Of a stretch of 44,779 bases of DNA, positions 8,116-16,780 are shown piece by piece. The notes beneath the pieces were generated by a model. That model had not been told where the DNA came from and did not search any database. It worked only from the letters and a program-made list of their open reading frames with translations. Source of the DNA: Xanthomarina sp035306605 (lineage in GTDB: Bacteria; Bacteroidota; Bacteroidia; Flavobacteriales; Flavobacteriaceae). The position numbers were made by a program, and so were the translations under genes. Each line of letters starts with the position of its first letter. Position 1 is the first letter of the stretch. The stretch lies in assembly GCA_035306605.1 (NCBI GenBank), contig DATGNR010000017.1. One strand, given 5' to 3'.

Positions 8116-8835
8116 CTAATCTTCAAAAACACTTAGATTGTCCTTGTTTTCCACTTGAATTTTTTCTGTAACCAAACCTAAAATAATTAGGTAATGAGAA
8201 ATACTATATAATAGTATCAATATCGCATTTTCTTTAACAAAACCCGTATTATAAAATATATCTAAAATAGCCATTGTTTCTGCTACAATAGATAGTGTAA
8301 CTCCTATGGCTACAAGCAAATAGCTTCTATAATCTACTTCTGATTTTCTTAAATACACAAACTGCGCTATAATCATAGTCAAGAAAAGAAATAGCAATAC
8401 AGGGATTAAAAAATAATCTAAATTGTCATAAATTAAATTAAATAACACGAGTATATATAAGAAACAAAAACTTAAAATAGGAAGCAATCTTATTAAATTA
8501 AAATCATTCTGATTAGAGAATCTAAATATGTAGAATATTTTAACCATGGTAAAACAAAAAATAGAGAAAGAAAGAAAAGTCACAACCTCCCTATAAACAA
8601 CAAACATTTCACCAACTAGCAAAAACAACAAAGCCATAATTACATAGAACCGCCTATTCTTAGACTTTTCATTATTATTAATGATATAAAAAAGGAACAA
8701 TAAAATTAACATTAAAGGTTTTGAAAAAAACCTAAAATTAATATTATCAAAATTGAGTTTTACAATTATATCTAATAAAAGTAGTGAGAAGTATAAAACT
8801 GAGAAGTAAAGTTTATTTTTTAAAATAAACATCAT
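8116..8835 (-). CDS. YhhN-like multi-pass membrane protein
   Basis: Protein of 239 residues with about eight hydrophobic segments and a short polar tail (EKIQVENKDNLSVFED). The segment FFSKPLMLILLFLFYI followed by a basic loop and LLFLLVGEMFVV resembles the KPL...GD pattern of YhhN proteins, which include lysoplasmalogenases such as TMEM86. The acidic pair is GE rather than GD here, and similarity is weak. It is convergent with the peptide-binding gene, 40 bases apart, with no clear terminator between. Membrane location is sure; family and function are not. Confidence 0.6.
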   Translation of the reverse strand: MMFILKNKLYFSVLYFSLLLLDIIVKLNFDNINFRFFSKPLMLILLFLFYIINNNEKSKNRRFYVIMALLFLLVGEMFVVYREVVTFLSFSIFCFTMVKIFYIFRFSNQNDFNLIRLLPILSFCFLYILVLFNLIYDNLDYFLIPVLLFLFLTMIIAQFVYLRKSEVDYRSYLLVAIGVTLSIVAETMAILDIFYNTGFVKENAILILLYSISHYLIILGLVTEKIQVENKDNLSVFED

Positions 8836-8950
8836 GTATGCGGCTATTAGTTTAACTACCTAAATTTAAGTAAATAAATTTTCTTTCTATCAAAAATCAG
8901 ACAAGAAACTTATATACCAACAATTAAGGTTTAAAGTTAATTTATAAATT

Positions 8951-8992
8951 AAGGCTTGCCTGTATTCTAAATCATGAATATGAATAAGCCTT
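8951..8992 (-). terminator. Weak terminator candidate after the GlmU-like gene
   Basis: 7-bp arms AAGGCTT (8951-8957) and AAGCCTT (8986-8992) with a 28-base loop and only an AT-rich, not T-only, tail on the minus strand. It is the only hairpin I see between 8835 and 9024. Confidence 0.35.
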
Positions 8993-9023
8993 TTAAAATA
9001 TTTTATTTATAAAGTTGTTCCTA

Positions 9024-10199
9024 TTAACTATTACGAAACTTTTTAGTTTCATCAAAAATATGTTCTAAAATAGCAGCATCAACATCCGTAAACTCCACAT
9101 TTCTTCTAGACATTACAACTTCAGCAACTTCAAAAGCTTTTTTGGTTAAATAAGTTGTAAATCCAGAACTTCCGCCCCAAGAAAAGCTTGGAACAAAATT
9201 CCTTGGAAATCCACTTCCAAAAATATTAGCACTAACACCAACTACAGTTCCTGTATTAAACATGGTATTAATACCGCATTTACTATGGTCACCCATCATT
9301 AAACCACAAAATTGCAGTCCGGTTCTTGCAAAACTTTCGGTTTCATAATCCCAAAGTCTTACCTCTGCATAATTATTTTTTAAATTAGAATTATTAGTAT
9401 CGGCTCCCAAATTACACCATTCTCCAATAACAGAGTTTCCTAAAAATCCATCATGACCTTTGTTTGAGTATCCAAAAATAACAGAATTATTAACCTCACC
9501 TCCTACTTTACTATATGGTCCAACTGTTGTTGGTCCATAAATTTTTGCAGCTAGCTTTACTGTTGCTCCTTCGCATAAGGCAAAAGGACCACGAATTATA
9601 CTGCCCTCCATAATTTCAGCATTCTTACCTATATAAATAGGACCATTTGTAGCATTAAGTGTTACAAATTCAAGCTTCGCTCCTTCTTCTATGAAAATAG
9701 AATCAGCTTTAATAGTATTTACCGACGTAGGAATAGGTTGAGATTCTCTATTATTAGTAAGCAAATCGAAATCTTCTTGAATGGCTTCTCCATTTTTCGA
9801 AAAAATATCCCAAGTATGTTCAATTTTTATTAAATCGTCATTATACTCAATTGCTTCATAATCATCAAAGTCAATATCATCTTGAGTATCTTTGGCGTAA
9901 AAAGCTATAACATCTTCATTATAAAATATAGCTTGATTCGCCTCTAAATTCTTAACCATTTCAGCCAAAGTTTGATTTGGTAAAAAGGAAGCATTTATCA
10001 TGATGTTTTCGTCCATTTCAACCATAGGATATTTATCGGACAAATAATCTTCGGTAACTGTAGTGGTAGTGTAATCCAGATAAGCTTCCCATTTTTCCCT
10101 AATAGTTAAAATACCTATTCTTATATCTGCTACTGGACGAGTAAAAGTAAATGGCAATAAATTATTACGGGACGGACCATCAAATAGAATATAATTCAT
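9024..10199 (-). CDS. GlmU family protein (UDP-GlcNAc pyrophosphorylase / GlcN-1-P acetyltransferase-like)
   Basis: Protein of 391 residues of the alternative GlmU-like family found in Bacteroidota. The N-terminus MNYILFDGPSRNNLLPFTFTRP is a nucleotidyltransferase-like start that lacks the usual LAAGxGTRM loop of classical GlmU. From about residue 165 a left-handed beta-helix with hexapeptide repeats follows (GPIYIGKNAEIMEGSIIRGP, GATVKLAAKIYGPTTVGP). The end (RNVEFTDVDAAILEHIFDETKKF) is a helical cap. By homology it would help make UDP-GlcNAc for peptidoglycan and lipid A. It is followed upstream on the same strand by rpmE2, separated by that gene's terminator. Confidence 0.85.
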   Translation of the reverse strand: MNYILFDGPSRNNLLPFTFTRPVADIRIGILTIREKWEAYLDYTTTTVTEDYLSDKYPMVEMDENIMINASFLPNQTLAEMVKNLEANQAIFYNEDVIAFYAKDTQDDIDFDDYEAIEYNDDLIKIEHTWDIFSKNGEAIQEDFDLLTNNRESQPIPTSVNTIKADSIFIEEGAKLEFVTLNATNGPIYIGKNAEIMEGSIIRGPFALCEGATVKLAAKIYGPTTVGPYSKVGGEVNNSVIFGYSNKGHDGFLGNSVIGEWCNLGADTNNSNLKNNYAEVRLWDYETESFARTGLQFCGLMMGDHSKCGINTMFNTGTVVGVSANIFGSGFPRNFVPSFSWGGSSGFTTYLTKKAFEVAEVVMSRRNVEFTDVDAAILEHIFDETKKFRNS

Positions 10200-10252
10200 G
10201 ATAAACTAAGAATTTTAGAGTGACTCCTTGCAATAATTAGAAAGGATTACAT

Positions 10253-10260
10253 CAAAAGTA
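10253..10260 (-). promoter_or_regulatory. -7 box of the GlmU-like gene
   Basis: TACTTTTG on the minus strand matches TAnnTTTG and lies 54 bases before the ATG at 10199, downstream of the rpmE2 terminator. I see no TTG at the right distance. Confidence 0.4.
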
Positions 10261-10279
10261 ACTTAAATAAAGAAAACTA

Positions 10280-10310
10280 AAAAAGCCTTAGAGATAAATC
10301 TTAAGGCTTA
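10280..10310 (-). terminator. rpmE2 intrinsic terminator
   Basis: 8-bp arms AAGCCTTA and TAAGGCTT around a short loop, followed on the minus strand by a run of six T. It lies 24 bases after the rpmE2 stop. Confidence 0.85.
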
Positions 10311-10333
10311 ATTGAAATATGTTGAAACTAAGT

Positions 10334-10585
10334 TTATTTTTTAAACTTAGCGTATTTAGTTTTAAATTTATCGATACGACCCGCAGTATCAATTAACTTA
10401 GATTTTCCAGTGTAAAATGGATGAGACGTTCTAGAAATCTCCATTTTAATTAATGGATATTCTACTCCATCAACTTCGATAGTTTCATTTGTGTTAGCAG
10501 TTGATTTTGTTAAAAACACGTCATCATTAGACATATCTTTAAACGCTACTAATCTATAATTTTCTGGATGTATACCTTTTTTCAT
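10334..10585 (-). CDS. rpmE2: 50S ribosomal protein L31 type B
   Basis: 83-residue type B L31 starting MKKGIHPENYRLVAFKDMSN. The zinc-ribbon cysteines of type A L31 are absent, as expected for the C-minus paralogue. Landmarks are FLTKSTA, the conserved HPFYTGKSKLIDTAGRIDKF segment and a basic end (YAKFKK). The ATG at 10585 is chosen because it gives the family N-terminus; the longer frame to 10651 runs through the promoter. Preceded by a strong promoter, followed by its own terminator, so it is monocistronic. Confidence 0.97.
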   Translation of the reverse strand: MKKGIHPENYRLVAFKDMSNDDVFLTKSTANTNETIEVDGVEYPLIKMEISRTSHPFYTGKSKLIDTAGRIDKFKTKYAKFKK

Positions 10586-10621
10586 CGCTAATTGCTTTAA
10601 TTGTATTCTATTTTCGAGGTG

Positions 10622-10651
10622 CAAATTTAACCATTTTTTACTAATGGGCAA
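10622..10651 (-). promoter_or_regulatory. Bacteroidota-type promoter of rpmE2
   Basis: On the minus strand: TTG (10651-10649), 19-base spacer, TAAATTTG (10629-10622). Full match to the -33/-7 consensus with the same 19-base spacer as the rpmH promoter. Predicted start near 10615, leader about 30 bases. Confidence 0.72.
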
Positions 10652-10712
10652 TACTTTTGATTTTATTTTTCAATATTAATTATTTTTTAAAATTTTAGGT
10701 GTAACGTTTCAC

Positions 10713-10720
10713 TATATTTG
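10713..10720 (+). promoter_or_regulatory. -7 box before the DUF4199 gene
   Basis: TATATTTG, exact TAnnTTTG, 41 bases before the ATG at 10761. No TTG is visible 17-23 bases upstream. It may drive the envelope cluster that begins here. Confidence 0.45.
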
Positions 10721-10760
10721 TTTACTAATTAACCGTAAAAATAATAAATTTTTAACCAAT

Positions 10761-11291
10761 ATGGAAACTTCAATTAAATCAAATTCAATTAACTATGGCT
10801 TATATTTAGGTGCCGCTCTATCTCTATTTACCGTTTTTGCCTACGCAGTAAATTTAGATTTATTTACTAAGTGGTGGTATGGTATAGCACTTATGATTTT
10901 AGTAATTGTTTTTGGTATCATTTCTAGCATGACTTCAAAAAAACTTAAAGGCGGGTTTATAAATTTTAAAGAAGCCTTTACTTCATACTTTATTGCTATT
11001 GCCTTAGGTATTGTAATAAGTTCAGTTGTAAGTTTCCTTGTATTTAATGTTATAGATCCTGAAGCTGCTAAACTTTTACAAGAAAAAATCTTGGATTCGC
11101 AAGTAACTATGATGCGCGGATTTGGTGCTCCTGAAGATGCTATAGCAGAAGTAGTTGAACAATTAGAAAAAGAAGAAAACATGTTTGCCTTATCTAAGGT
11201 CTTACAATCTATAGCATTTCAGTTAGTTGGATTTAGTGTTGTTGGACTTATTGTAGCGCTTGTAGTAAAAAAAGAAGATCCTCAAGCTTAA
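10761..11291 (+). CDS. DUF4199 membrane protein
   Basis: 176-residue integral membrane protein of the Bacteroidota DUF4199 family. Four hydrophobic segments: about 13-30, 37-54, 70-95 and 148-168. The family motif GGFINFKEAFTSYF lies between segments 2 and 3, and a soluble helical stretch (DPEAAKLLQEKILDSQ...EQLEKEEN) lies between 3 and 4. No enzymatic motif. It is 43 bases upstream of a GT2 glycosyltransferase, an arrangement that suggests a role in an envelope glycolipid pathway, but this is inference from position only. Confidence 0.88.
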   Translation: METSIKSNSINYGLYLGAALSLFTVFAYAVNLDLFTKWWYGIALMILVIVFGIISSMTSKKLKGGFINFKEAFTSYFIAIALGIVISSVVSFLVFNVIDPEAAKLLQEKILDSQVTMMRGFGAPEDAIAEVVEQLEKEENMFALSKVLQSIAFQLVGFSVVGLIVALVVKKEDPQA

Positions 11292-11301
11292 ATAAATTCT
11301 T

Positions 11302-11309
11302 TACTTTTG
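11302..11309 (+). promoter_or_regulatory. Possible internal -7 box before the GT2 gene
   Basis: TACTTTTG matches TAnnTTTG, 25 bases before the ATG at 11335. It would let the glycosyltransferase be expressed separately from the DUF4199 gene. No TTG partner is seen. Confidence 0.35.
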
Positions 11310-11334
11310 AGCCTAGAATCTTGAAATTATATAT

Positions 11335-12282
11335 ATGAACATATCAGTAGTCATACCACTACTTAACGAACAAGAATCCTTAAAAGAATTACATGATTGG
11401 ATTGCAAAAGTTATGCAATCCAATCATTTTTCTTATGAAATAATTTTTATTGATGATGGTAGTACAGACGACTCATGGAAAACAATAGAAGAATTAGCGC
11501 AAAAAAATTCTAACGTAAAAGGAATTCGGTTTTTAAGGAATTTTGGAAAGTCGCAAGCTTTACATGCCGGCTTTGAAAAAGCTCAAGGTGAAGTTATCAT
11601 TACAATGGATGCAGATCTTCAAGACAACCCTGAAGAAATCCCTGAGCTGTACAACATGATTGTTTCCGAAAATTACGACATGGTTTCAGGATGGAAAAAG
11701 AAACGTTACGATTCTGTTCTTTCCAAAAACCTACCTTCCAAATTATTTAATTACGCAGCTCGAAAAACATCTGGTGTAAAACTAAACGACTTTAATTGCG
11801 GTTTAAAATCGTACCATAGAGATGTTGTTAAAAACATAGATGTTAATGGTGAAATGCACAGATACATTCCTGTTTTAGCAAAAAATGCTGGCTTTAATAA
11901 AATTGGTGAAAAAGTAGTGCAACATCAAGCTAGAAAATATGGCGAAACAAAATTTGGGATAGATAGATTTATTCATGGTTTCTTAGACCTTATTACTATT
12001 TGGTTCTTGTCTCGTTTTGGCCGTAGTCCTATGCATCTTTTCGGTGCTTTAGGTGTTCTAATGTTCGCTATAGGCTTTGTTTTTGCTACTTATCTTGGTG
12101 TAGATAAACTTTTCTTACATCCAGACGGACGCTTAATCACTCAACGTCCACAGTTTTATATTGCACTAGTAACCATGATTATTGGAACCCAATTTTTTGT
12201 AGCTGGTTTTTTAGGTGAAATTATACTTAGAACAAAGCAGGACAAAAAACGTTATCTAATTAAAGACGAACTCAATACCTAG
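11335..12282 (+). CDS. GT2 family glycosyltransferase (DPM1/GtrB-like)
   Basis: 315-residue membrane-bound glycosyltransferase. GT-A fold with VVIPLLNEQESL at the start, IDDGSTDDSW (about 40-49), the metal-binding DAD equivalent in MDADLQDNPEEIPEL (about 91-105), and NCGLKSYHR. Two C-terminal transmembrane helices (about 235-258 and 277-302) match the polyisoprenyl-phosphate glycosyltransferases that charge undecaprenyl or dolichyl phosphate with a sugar. Donor and acceptor cannot be told. The genes after it are a phosphohexomutase and an MsbA-like exporter, consistent with an envelope glycolipid route. Confidence 0.9.
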   Translation: MNISVVIPLLNEQESLKELHDWIAKVMQSNHFSYEIIFIDDGSTDDSWKTIEELAQKNSNVKGIRFLRNFGKSQALHAGFEKAQGEVIITMDADLQDNPEEIPELYNMIVSENYDMVSGWKKKRYDSVLSKNLPSKLFNYAARKTSGVKLNDFNCGLKSYHRDVVKNIDVNGEMHRYIPVLAKNAGFNKIGEKVVQHQARKYGETKFGIDRFIHGFLDLITIWFLSRFGRSPMHLFGALGVLMFAIGFVFATYLGVDKLFLHPDGRLITQRPQFYIALVTMIIGTQFFVAGFLGEIILRTKQDKKRYLIKDELNT

Positions 12283-12332
12283 ACATTAGGATAATTTAAA
12301 GAGCAATTTCAAGTTATCTTTTTTGAAATCCT

Positions 12333-12340
12333 TATTTTTG
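12333..12340 (+). promoter_or_regulatory. -7 box before the phosphohexomutase gene
   Basis: TATTTTTG matches TAnnTTTG and lies 18 bases before the ATG at 12359. It supports that ATG over the frame opening at 12323, which would run through this box. Confidence 0.42.
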
Positions 12341-12358
12341 CATCACATTTTTTTGAAT

Positions 12359-14089
12359 ATGACACAGATAGAACCTGATTTATTAGAAAGAATTAATACA
12401 TGGTTAACTCCCACTTTCGATAAAGACACTCAAGACAACATAAAAAATCTAATTGCCAATAATCCAACAGAACTTAAAGAGAGTTTTTACAAAAACCTTG
12501 AGTTTGGAACAGGTGGTATGCGTGGAATTATGGGTGTTGGAACCAACAGAATTAATAAATACACACTTGGAAAAAACACACAAGGATTAAGCAATTATCT
12601 GCATCAGTCGTTTCCAAATGACTCAATAAAAGTAGCTATTGCTTTCGACTGTAGACATAACAGTCAATCTTTAGCAAAGCTAGTAGCGAATGTGTTTTCA
12701 GCAAATAACATTCAAGTGTTTTTATTTGAAGACTTACGTCCAACTCCAGAGCTGTCCTTTGCATTAAAACATTTAGGTTGCCATTGTGGTATTGTATTAA
12801 CTGCCTCTCACAATCCACCTGAATACAATGGTTACAAAGTTTATTGGCAAGATGGTGGTCAACTTGTCCCACCACAAGACGCTGAAATTATAAACGAAAT
12901 TAACAATCTAGAATATTCCGAAATTAAGTTTGAGGCTAACGAATCCCTTATTAAATATATAGGTAAAGAAGTAGATGACGTATTTATTAAAGCTTCCGTA
13001 AAAAACGGTAGTTTTAACACACCTCAAATGGATAAAAATAATTTAAAAGTTGTTTTTACTTCATTACATGGAACATCTATTACTATTATCCCTGAAACTT
13101 TAAAACAGGCCGGATATAATAACATTCATATAGTTGAAGAACAAGCTAAACCTAATGGCGATTTCCCAACAGTAAAATCTCCAAACCCAGAAGAACCAGA
13201 AGCCTTAAAAATGGCGTTAGAACTAGCGGATAAAGTTCAAGGAGATATTGTTATTGGTACAGATCCAGACAGCGATAGAATTGGCGTAGCTGTTAGAGAT
13301 TTTAATGGAGACATGATTTTACTTAACGGAAATCAAGCCATGTTAATGATGACCGATTTCTTATTAAAGCAATGGAAATCTGAAAGAAAAATTAGAGGAA
13401 AGGAATTTATTGGATCAACAATTGTTTCAACTCCAATGATGTCCGTTTTGGCAGATGCTTACGGAGTAGAATGTAAAATTGGCTTAACCGGTTTTAAATG
13501 GATTGCCAAAATGATAAAAGACTTCCCTGAATTAAATTTTGTAGGCGGAGGCGAAGAAAGCTTCGGATTTATGGTTGGCGATTTTGTTAGAGATAAAGAT
13601 GCGGTAACGGCTTCATTACTTGCCTGCGAAATTGCAGCTCAAGCCAAAGCTAAAGGTTCTTCATTTTACAACGAATTAATTCAATTATACATAACACATG
13701 GGTTTTACAAAGAGCGCTTAATTTCAATAACCAAAAAAGGTATTGAGGGTGCTCAGGAAATCAAACAGATGATGATTGATTTTAGAAAAAAACCACTTTC
13801 GGTTATTAATAATTCTAAAGTAACGAAAATAGAAGATTACCAAAGTTCAATAGCTACAAATCCAATAAATGGAACCGAAGAAACCATTTCTATTCCAAAG
13901 TCTAACGTATTAATATATTATACCGAAGATGGTAGCCAAATAGCTTTACGACCAAGTGGAACTGAACCTAAAATAAAATTCTACATTAGCGTAAACACAA
14001 ACTTGAAATCTGCTTCAGAATTTATTGAAACAGAAAAACAGTTGGAAACCAAAATTGATGGAATTATTAATGATATGCAATTAGTATAA
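12359..14089 (+). CDS. Phospho-sugar mutase (phosphoglucomutase/phosphomannomutase)
   Basis: Interconverts hexose 1- and 6-phosphates. 576 residues from the ATG at 12359 (MTQIEPDLLERI). All four alpha-D-phosphohexomutase signatures are present: TGGMRGIMG near residue 50, the phosphoserine loop TASHNPPEYNGYK near 145, the metal-binding loop GTDPDSDRIG near 300, the sugar-specificity loop GGGEESFGF near 397, and the C-terminal phosphate-binding RPSGTEPKIKFY. Length and order match the PGM2-like group common in Bacteroidota. Its stop overlaps the next start by one base (TAATG), so the ABC exporter is translationally coupled. Confidence 0.95.
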   Translation: MTQIEPDLLERINTWLTPTFDKDTQDNIKNLIANNPTELKESFYKNLEFGTGGMRGIMGVGTNRINKYTLGKNTQGLSNYLHQSFPNDSIKVAIAFDCRHNSQSLAKLVANVFSANNIQVFLFEDLRPTPELSFALKHLGCHCGIVLTASHNPPEYNGYKVYWQDGGQLVPPQDAEIINEINNLEYSEIKFEANESLIKYIGKEVDDVFIKASVKNGSFNTPQMDKNNLKVVFTSLHGTSITIIPETLKQAGYNNIHIVEEQAKPNGDFPTVKSPNPEEPEALKMALELADKVQGDIVIGTDPDSDRIGVAVRDFNGDMILLNGNQAMLMMTDFLLKQWKSERKIRGKEFIGSTIVSTPMMSVLADAYGVECKIGLTGFKWIAKMIKDFPELNFVGGGEESFGFMVGDFVRDKDAVTASLLACEIAAQAKAKGSSFYNELIQLYITHGFYKERLISITKKGIEGAQEIKQMMIDFRKKPLSVINNSKVTKIEDYQSSIATNPINGTEETISIPKSNVLIYYTEDGSQIALRPSGTEPKIKFYISVNTNLKSASEFIETEKQLETKIDGIINDMQLV

Positions 14090-15918
14090 TGAAAAAAATA
14101 ATACGTCAACTATTACCTTTTGTTAAGAAGTTTAAGATACATGTATTCTTAAATATCTTTTTCAATTTACTTTATGCTTTATTCAGCTCCTTAGCATTCG
14201 TATCATTAATTCCTATGTTAAATGTTTTATTTGATAAAACAACCATAGTAACAAAAGCACCAGTTTGGAAAGGGATTGGTGATCTTAAAAATTATGGTCA
14301 AGACTTTCTAAATTATAAAGTAAGTGGTTTTTTAGTTGATGGAAACGAACAAATGGCTTTGGTAATTGTTATTGCCATAGTTATTTCAACCTTTTTGTTA
14401 AAAAACATGTTCGGTTACTTTGCCATGCAGCATGTTATGTATCTTAAAAATGGAGTTCTAACGGCTTTAAGAAAAGATATGTATCAAAAAATAATTCAAT
14501 TACCCTTAAGCTTTTATTCCAAAAGACAAAAAGGAGATGTTATGGCTCGTATTTTAGGCGATATTAACGAAATGCAAAACTCCTTTTTTATCATTTTAGA
14601 ACTTATAGTTCGAGAACCATTAACAATTATTTTCTCACTCGCTCTAATGTTTACAATCAGCTGGGAACTATCCATCTTTGTATTATGTTTTATTCCTATT
14701 GCTGGAATTATGATATCAAGAATAGGGAAAAGTTTAAAGGGCAATTCTCTAAAAGCACAACAAGAATCTGGGAAATTAATTTCAATTGTGGAAGAGTCCT
14801 TAACAGGGTTGAAAATTGTTAAGAGTTATAATGCCGAACCTCTTTTCACTAAGAGTTTTACAAATTCAGCAGACAAAATTTTAAAATTATCTAACAAGAT
14901 TGGGTTAAAGAACAACTTAGCAGGTCCGGTTAGCGAAGTACTAGGAATTGCAACTATAGCTGTTTTATTATGGTATGGAGGTAAACTAGTATTAATAGAT
15001 AAAACCATTGAAGGAACAACTTTTATAGCATTTATGGGGCTAGCTTATGCTATTTTGACTCCTGCAAAAGCCATAAGTAAAGCATCCTACAAAGTGAAAA
15101 ATGGAATGGCAGCAGCAGATCGTGTATTTGAAATTTTACATGAAGAAGATGGTATGAAAGACAAACCGGATGCTGTAGAATTAAATGATTTCAAAAAGAG
15201 TTTAACTGTTCATAACATATCCTTTAAATACGACAACGAGCCTGTACTTAAAAATTTTAGTTTAGAAGTTGAAAAAGGTAAAACTGTAGCTCTTGTGGGG
15301 CAATCCGGAAGCGGAAAAAGTACCATTGCCAACTTAGCTACACGTTTCTACGATGTAAATGATGGCCACATTGCTATTGATGGTATAGATATTAAAAACA
15401 TTACCAAAAAATCTTTACGAGCCCAAATGGGATTAGTTACTCAAGATTCTATTTTATTTAATGACTCCATTAAAAACAATATTTTAATAGGAAAACCAGA
15501 TGCTACAGATGCCGAAGTAATTGAGGCTTTAAAAATTGCGAACGCTTGGGAATTTATTCAACAACTACCTAATGGCATTGAAACAAATGTTGGTGATGCT
15601 GGTAACAACTTTTCTGGAGGACAAAAACAACGTTTAAGTATTGCCAGAGCAGTCCTAAAAAACCCACCAATCATGATTTTAGACGAGGCAACTTCCGCCT
15701 TAGACACAGAAAGCGAACGACTTGTACAAGTAGCTTTAGAAAACATGATGAAAAACAGAACGTCCATTGTTATAGCACACAGACTATCAACCATTCAAAA
15801 TGCCGATAACATTGTAGTTATGCAAAAAGGTGAAATAGCTGAACAAGGAAAACACAACGAACTAATGGAAAGAAATGGTATCTACAAAAAACTAGTAGAT
15901 ATGCAAAGTTTCGAATAA
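14089..15918 (+). CDS. MsbA-like ABC transporter (fused permease-ATPase)
   Basis: 609-residue half-transporter acting as a homodimer in the inner membrane. N-terminal type IV exporter domain with six hydrophobic segments (about 15-330), then an ATPase domain: Walker A GQSGSGKST (about 404-412), Q-loop VTQDSILFNDS, signature FSGGQKQR, Walker B IMILDEATSALD and H-loop IAHRLST. Family members flip lipid A core or export peptides. Position behind a mutase and a polyprenyl glycosyltransferase favours a lipid or glycolipid substrate, though this is inferred. Followed by a strong terminator. Confidence 0.9.
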   Translation: MKKIIRQLLPFVKKFKIHVFLNIFFNLLYALFSSLAFVSLIPMLNVLFDKTTIVTKAPVWKGIGDLKNYGQDFLNYKVSGFLVDGNEQMALVIVIAIVISTFLLKNMFGYFAMQHVMYLKNGVLTALRKDMYQKIIQLPLSFYSKRQKGDVMARILGDINEMQNSFFIILELIVREPLTIIFSLALMFTISWELSIFVLCFIPIAGIMISRIGKSLKGNSLKAQQESGKLISIVEESLTGLKIVKSYNAEPLFTKSFTNSADKILKLSNKIGLKNNLAGPVSEVLGIATIAVLLWYGGKLVLIDKTIEGTTFIAFMGLAYAILTPAKAISKASYKVKNGMAAADRVFEILHEEDGMKDKPDAVELNDFKKSLTVHNISFKYDNEPVLKNFSLEVEKGKTVALVGQSGSGKSTIANLATRFYDVNDGHIAIDGIDIKNITKKSLRAQMGLVTQDSILFNDSIKNNILIGKPDATDAEVIEALKIANAWEFIQQLPNGIETNVGDAGNNFSGGQKQRLSIARAVLKNPPIMILDEATSALDTESERLVQVALENMMKNRTSIVIAHRLSTIQNADNIVVMQKGEIAEQGKHNELMERNGIYKKLVDMQSFE

Positions 15919-15943
15919 TAAGAAACCGAAAAAAGTTAGTATA

Positions 15944-15977
15944 AAAAAAGGACAATAGGTAAATATTGTCCTTTTTT
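15944..15977 (+). terminator. Intrinsic terminator
   Basis: Arms AAAAAAGGACAATA and TATTGTCCTTTTTT around a 6-base loop, 25 bases after the ABC transporter stop. Ends the 10761-15918 cluster. Confidence 0.9.
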
Positions 15978-16024
15978 GGTTAGGTTAGATATGGAAAAAT
16001 CCAATCTTAATTCGTTGGTTAGTT

Positions 16025-16104
16025 ATTGTAAACATAAAACAAAAAATTATGTTAAACAATCGTTTATTACAATTCCTTAATCAAAACACCTATTTTGTTA
16101 ACAA
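16025..16104. promoter_or_regulatory. Palindrome-rich region before the ECF sigma gene
   Basis: In the longest intergenic stretch (15919-16203). ATTGTAAACATAA (16025-16037) and TTATGTTAAACAAT (16047-16060) form an imperfect inverted repeat, and TTGTTAACAA (16095-16104) is a perfect palindrome sharing the GTTAA/AACAAT core. No exact TAnnTTTG is seen; a TTG at 16121-16123 with TATTTTAT at 16140 is a poor match. Candidate operators for the sigma operon. Confidence 0.3.
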
Positions 16105-16203
16105 TAATTTAATTAAAAATTTGATTTACTTAATTTTAGTATTTTATCCGTTTTTAAAATTAAACCATTAGTACCAAATATGGTCTAACAATAAAATTAC
16201 CAG

Positions 16204-16746
16204 GTGGCAGACGAATCCAAACTTATAGAGCAACTACAATCCAACCAGGATAAAAATGCTGCTTTCAAAGAACTGATTTCTCTTTATAAAGAGAGATTGT
16301 ATTGGCATATTCGTCATATAGTCAAGTCGCACGATGATACTGATGACGTACTTCAAAATACTTTCATTAAAGTTTTTAAAAACATTCAAAATTTCAAGGG
16401 AGACAGTAAATTGTATTCTTGGATGTATAGAATAGCAACAAACGAAGCCTTAACTTTCATAAAAAAAAGAGCTAAAGAATTCCAAATTTCAACAGAAGAG
16501 GCACACCAATTAGCTTTAGACAACTTAAAAACAGATGTTTATTTTGAAGGCGATAAAATTCAACTTAAATTACAAGAAGCCATTGCTACTTTACCAGAAA
16601 AACAGCGTTTGGTATTTAATATGAAATATTTTCAAGACATAAAATATAAAGATATGTCTCTTATTTTAGATACTAGCGAAGGTGCTCTAAAGGCTTCCTA
16701 TCATATTGCTATAAAAAAAATAGAAGACTATTTAACTAACAATTAA
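16204..16746 (+). CDS. ECF-type RNA polymerase sigma factor
   Basis: 180-residue sigma-70 family protein with only regions 2 and 4. Region 2: DDTDDVLQNTFIKVFKNIQNF, then the -10-binding KLYSWMYRIATNEALTFIKKR. Region 4: LPEKQRLVFNMKYFQDIKYKDMSLIL, then SEGALKASYHIAIKKIEDYL, the helix-turn-helix. It starts with GTG at 16204 (MADESKLIEQ), which gives a normal N-terminus. The next two genes, a one-TM protein and a small exported helical protein, follow on the same strand and look like its regulators. Confidence 0.93.
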   Translation: MADESKLIEQLQSNQDKNAAFKELISLYKERLYWHIRHIVKSHDDTDDVLQNTFIKVFKNIQNFKGDSKLYSWMYRIATNEALTFIKKRAKEFQISTEEAHQLALDNLKTDVYFEGDKIQLKLQEAIATLPEKQRLVFNMKYFQDIKYKDMSLILDTSEGALKASYHIAIKKIEDYLTNN

Positions 16747-16780
16747 ACCTTTAGTATAAAAATTAGTCTAAGTAATAACG

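Noticed and set aside
10586..10651. N-terminal extension of rpmE2
   Set aside because: It runs through the promoter; the extra 22 residues are not part of L31.
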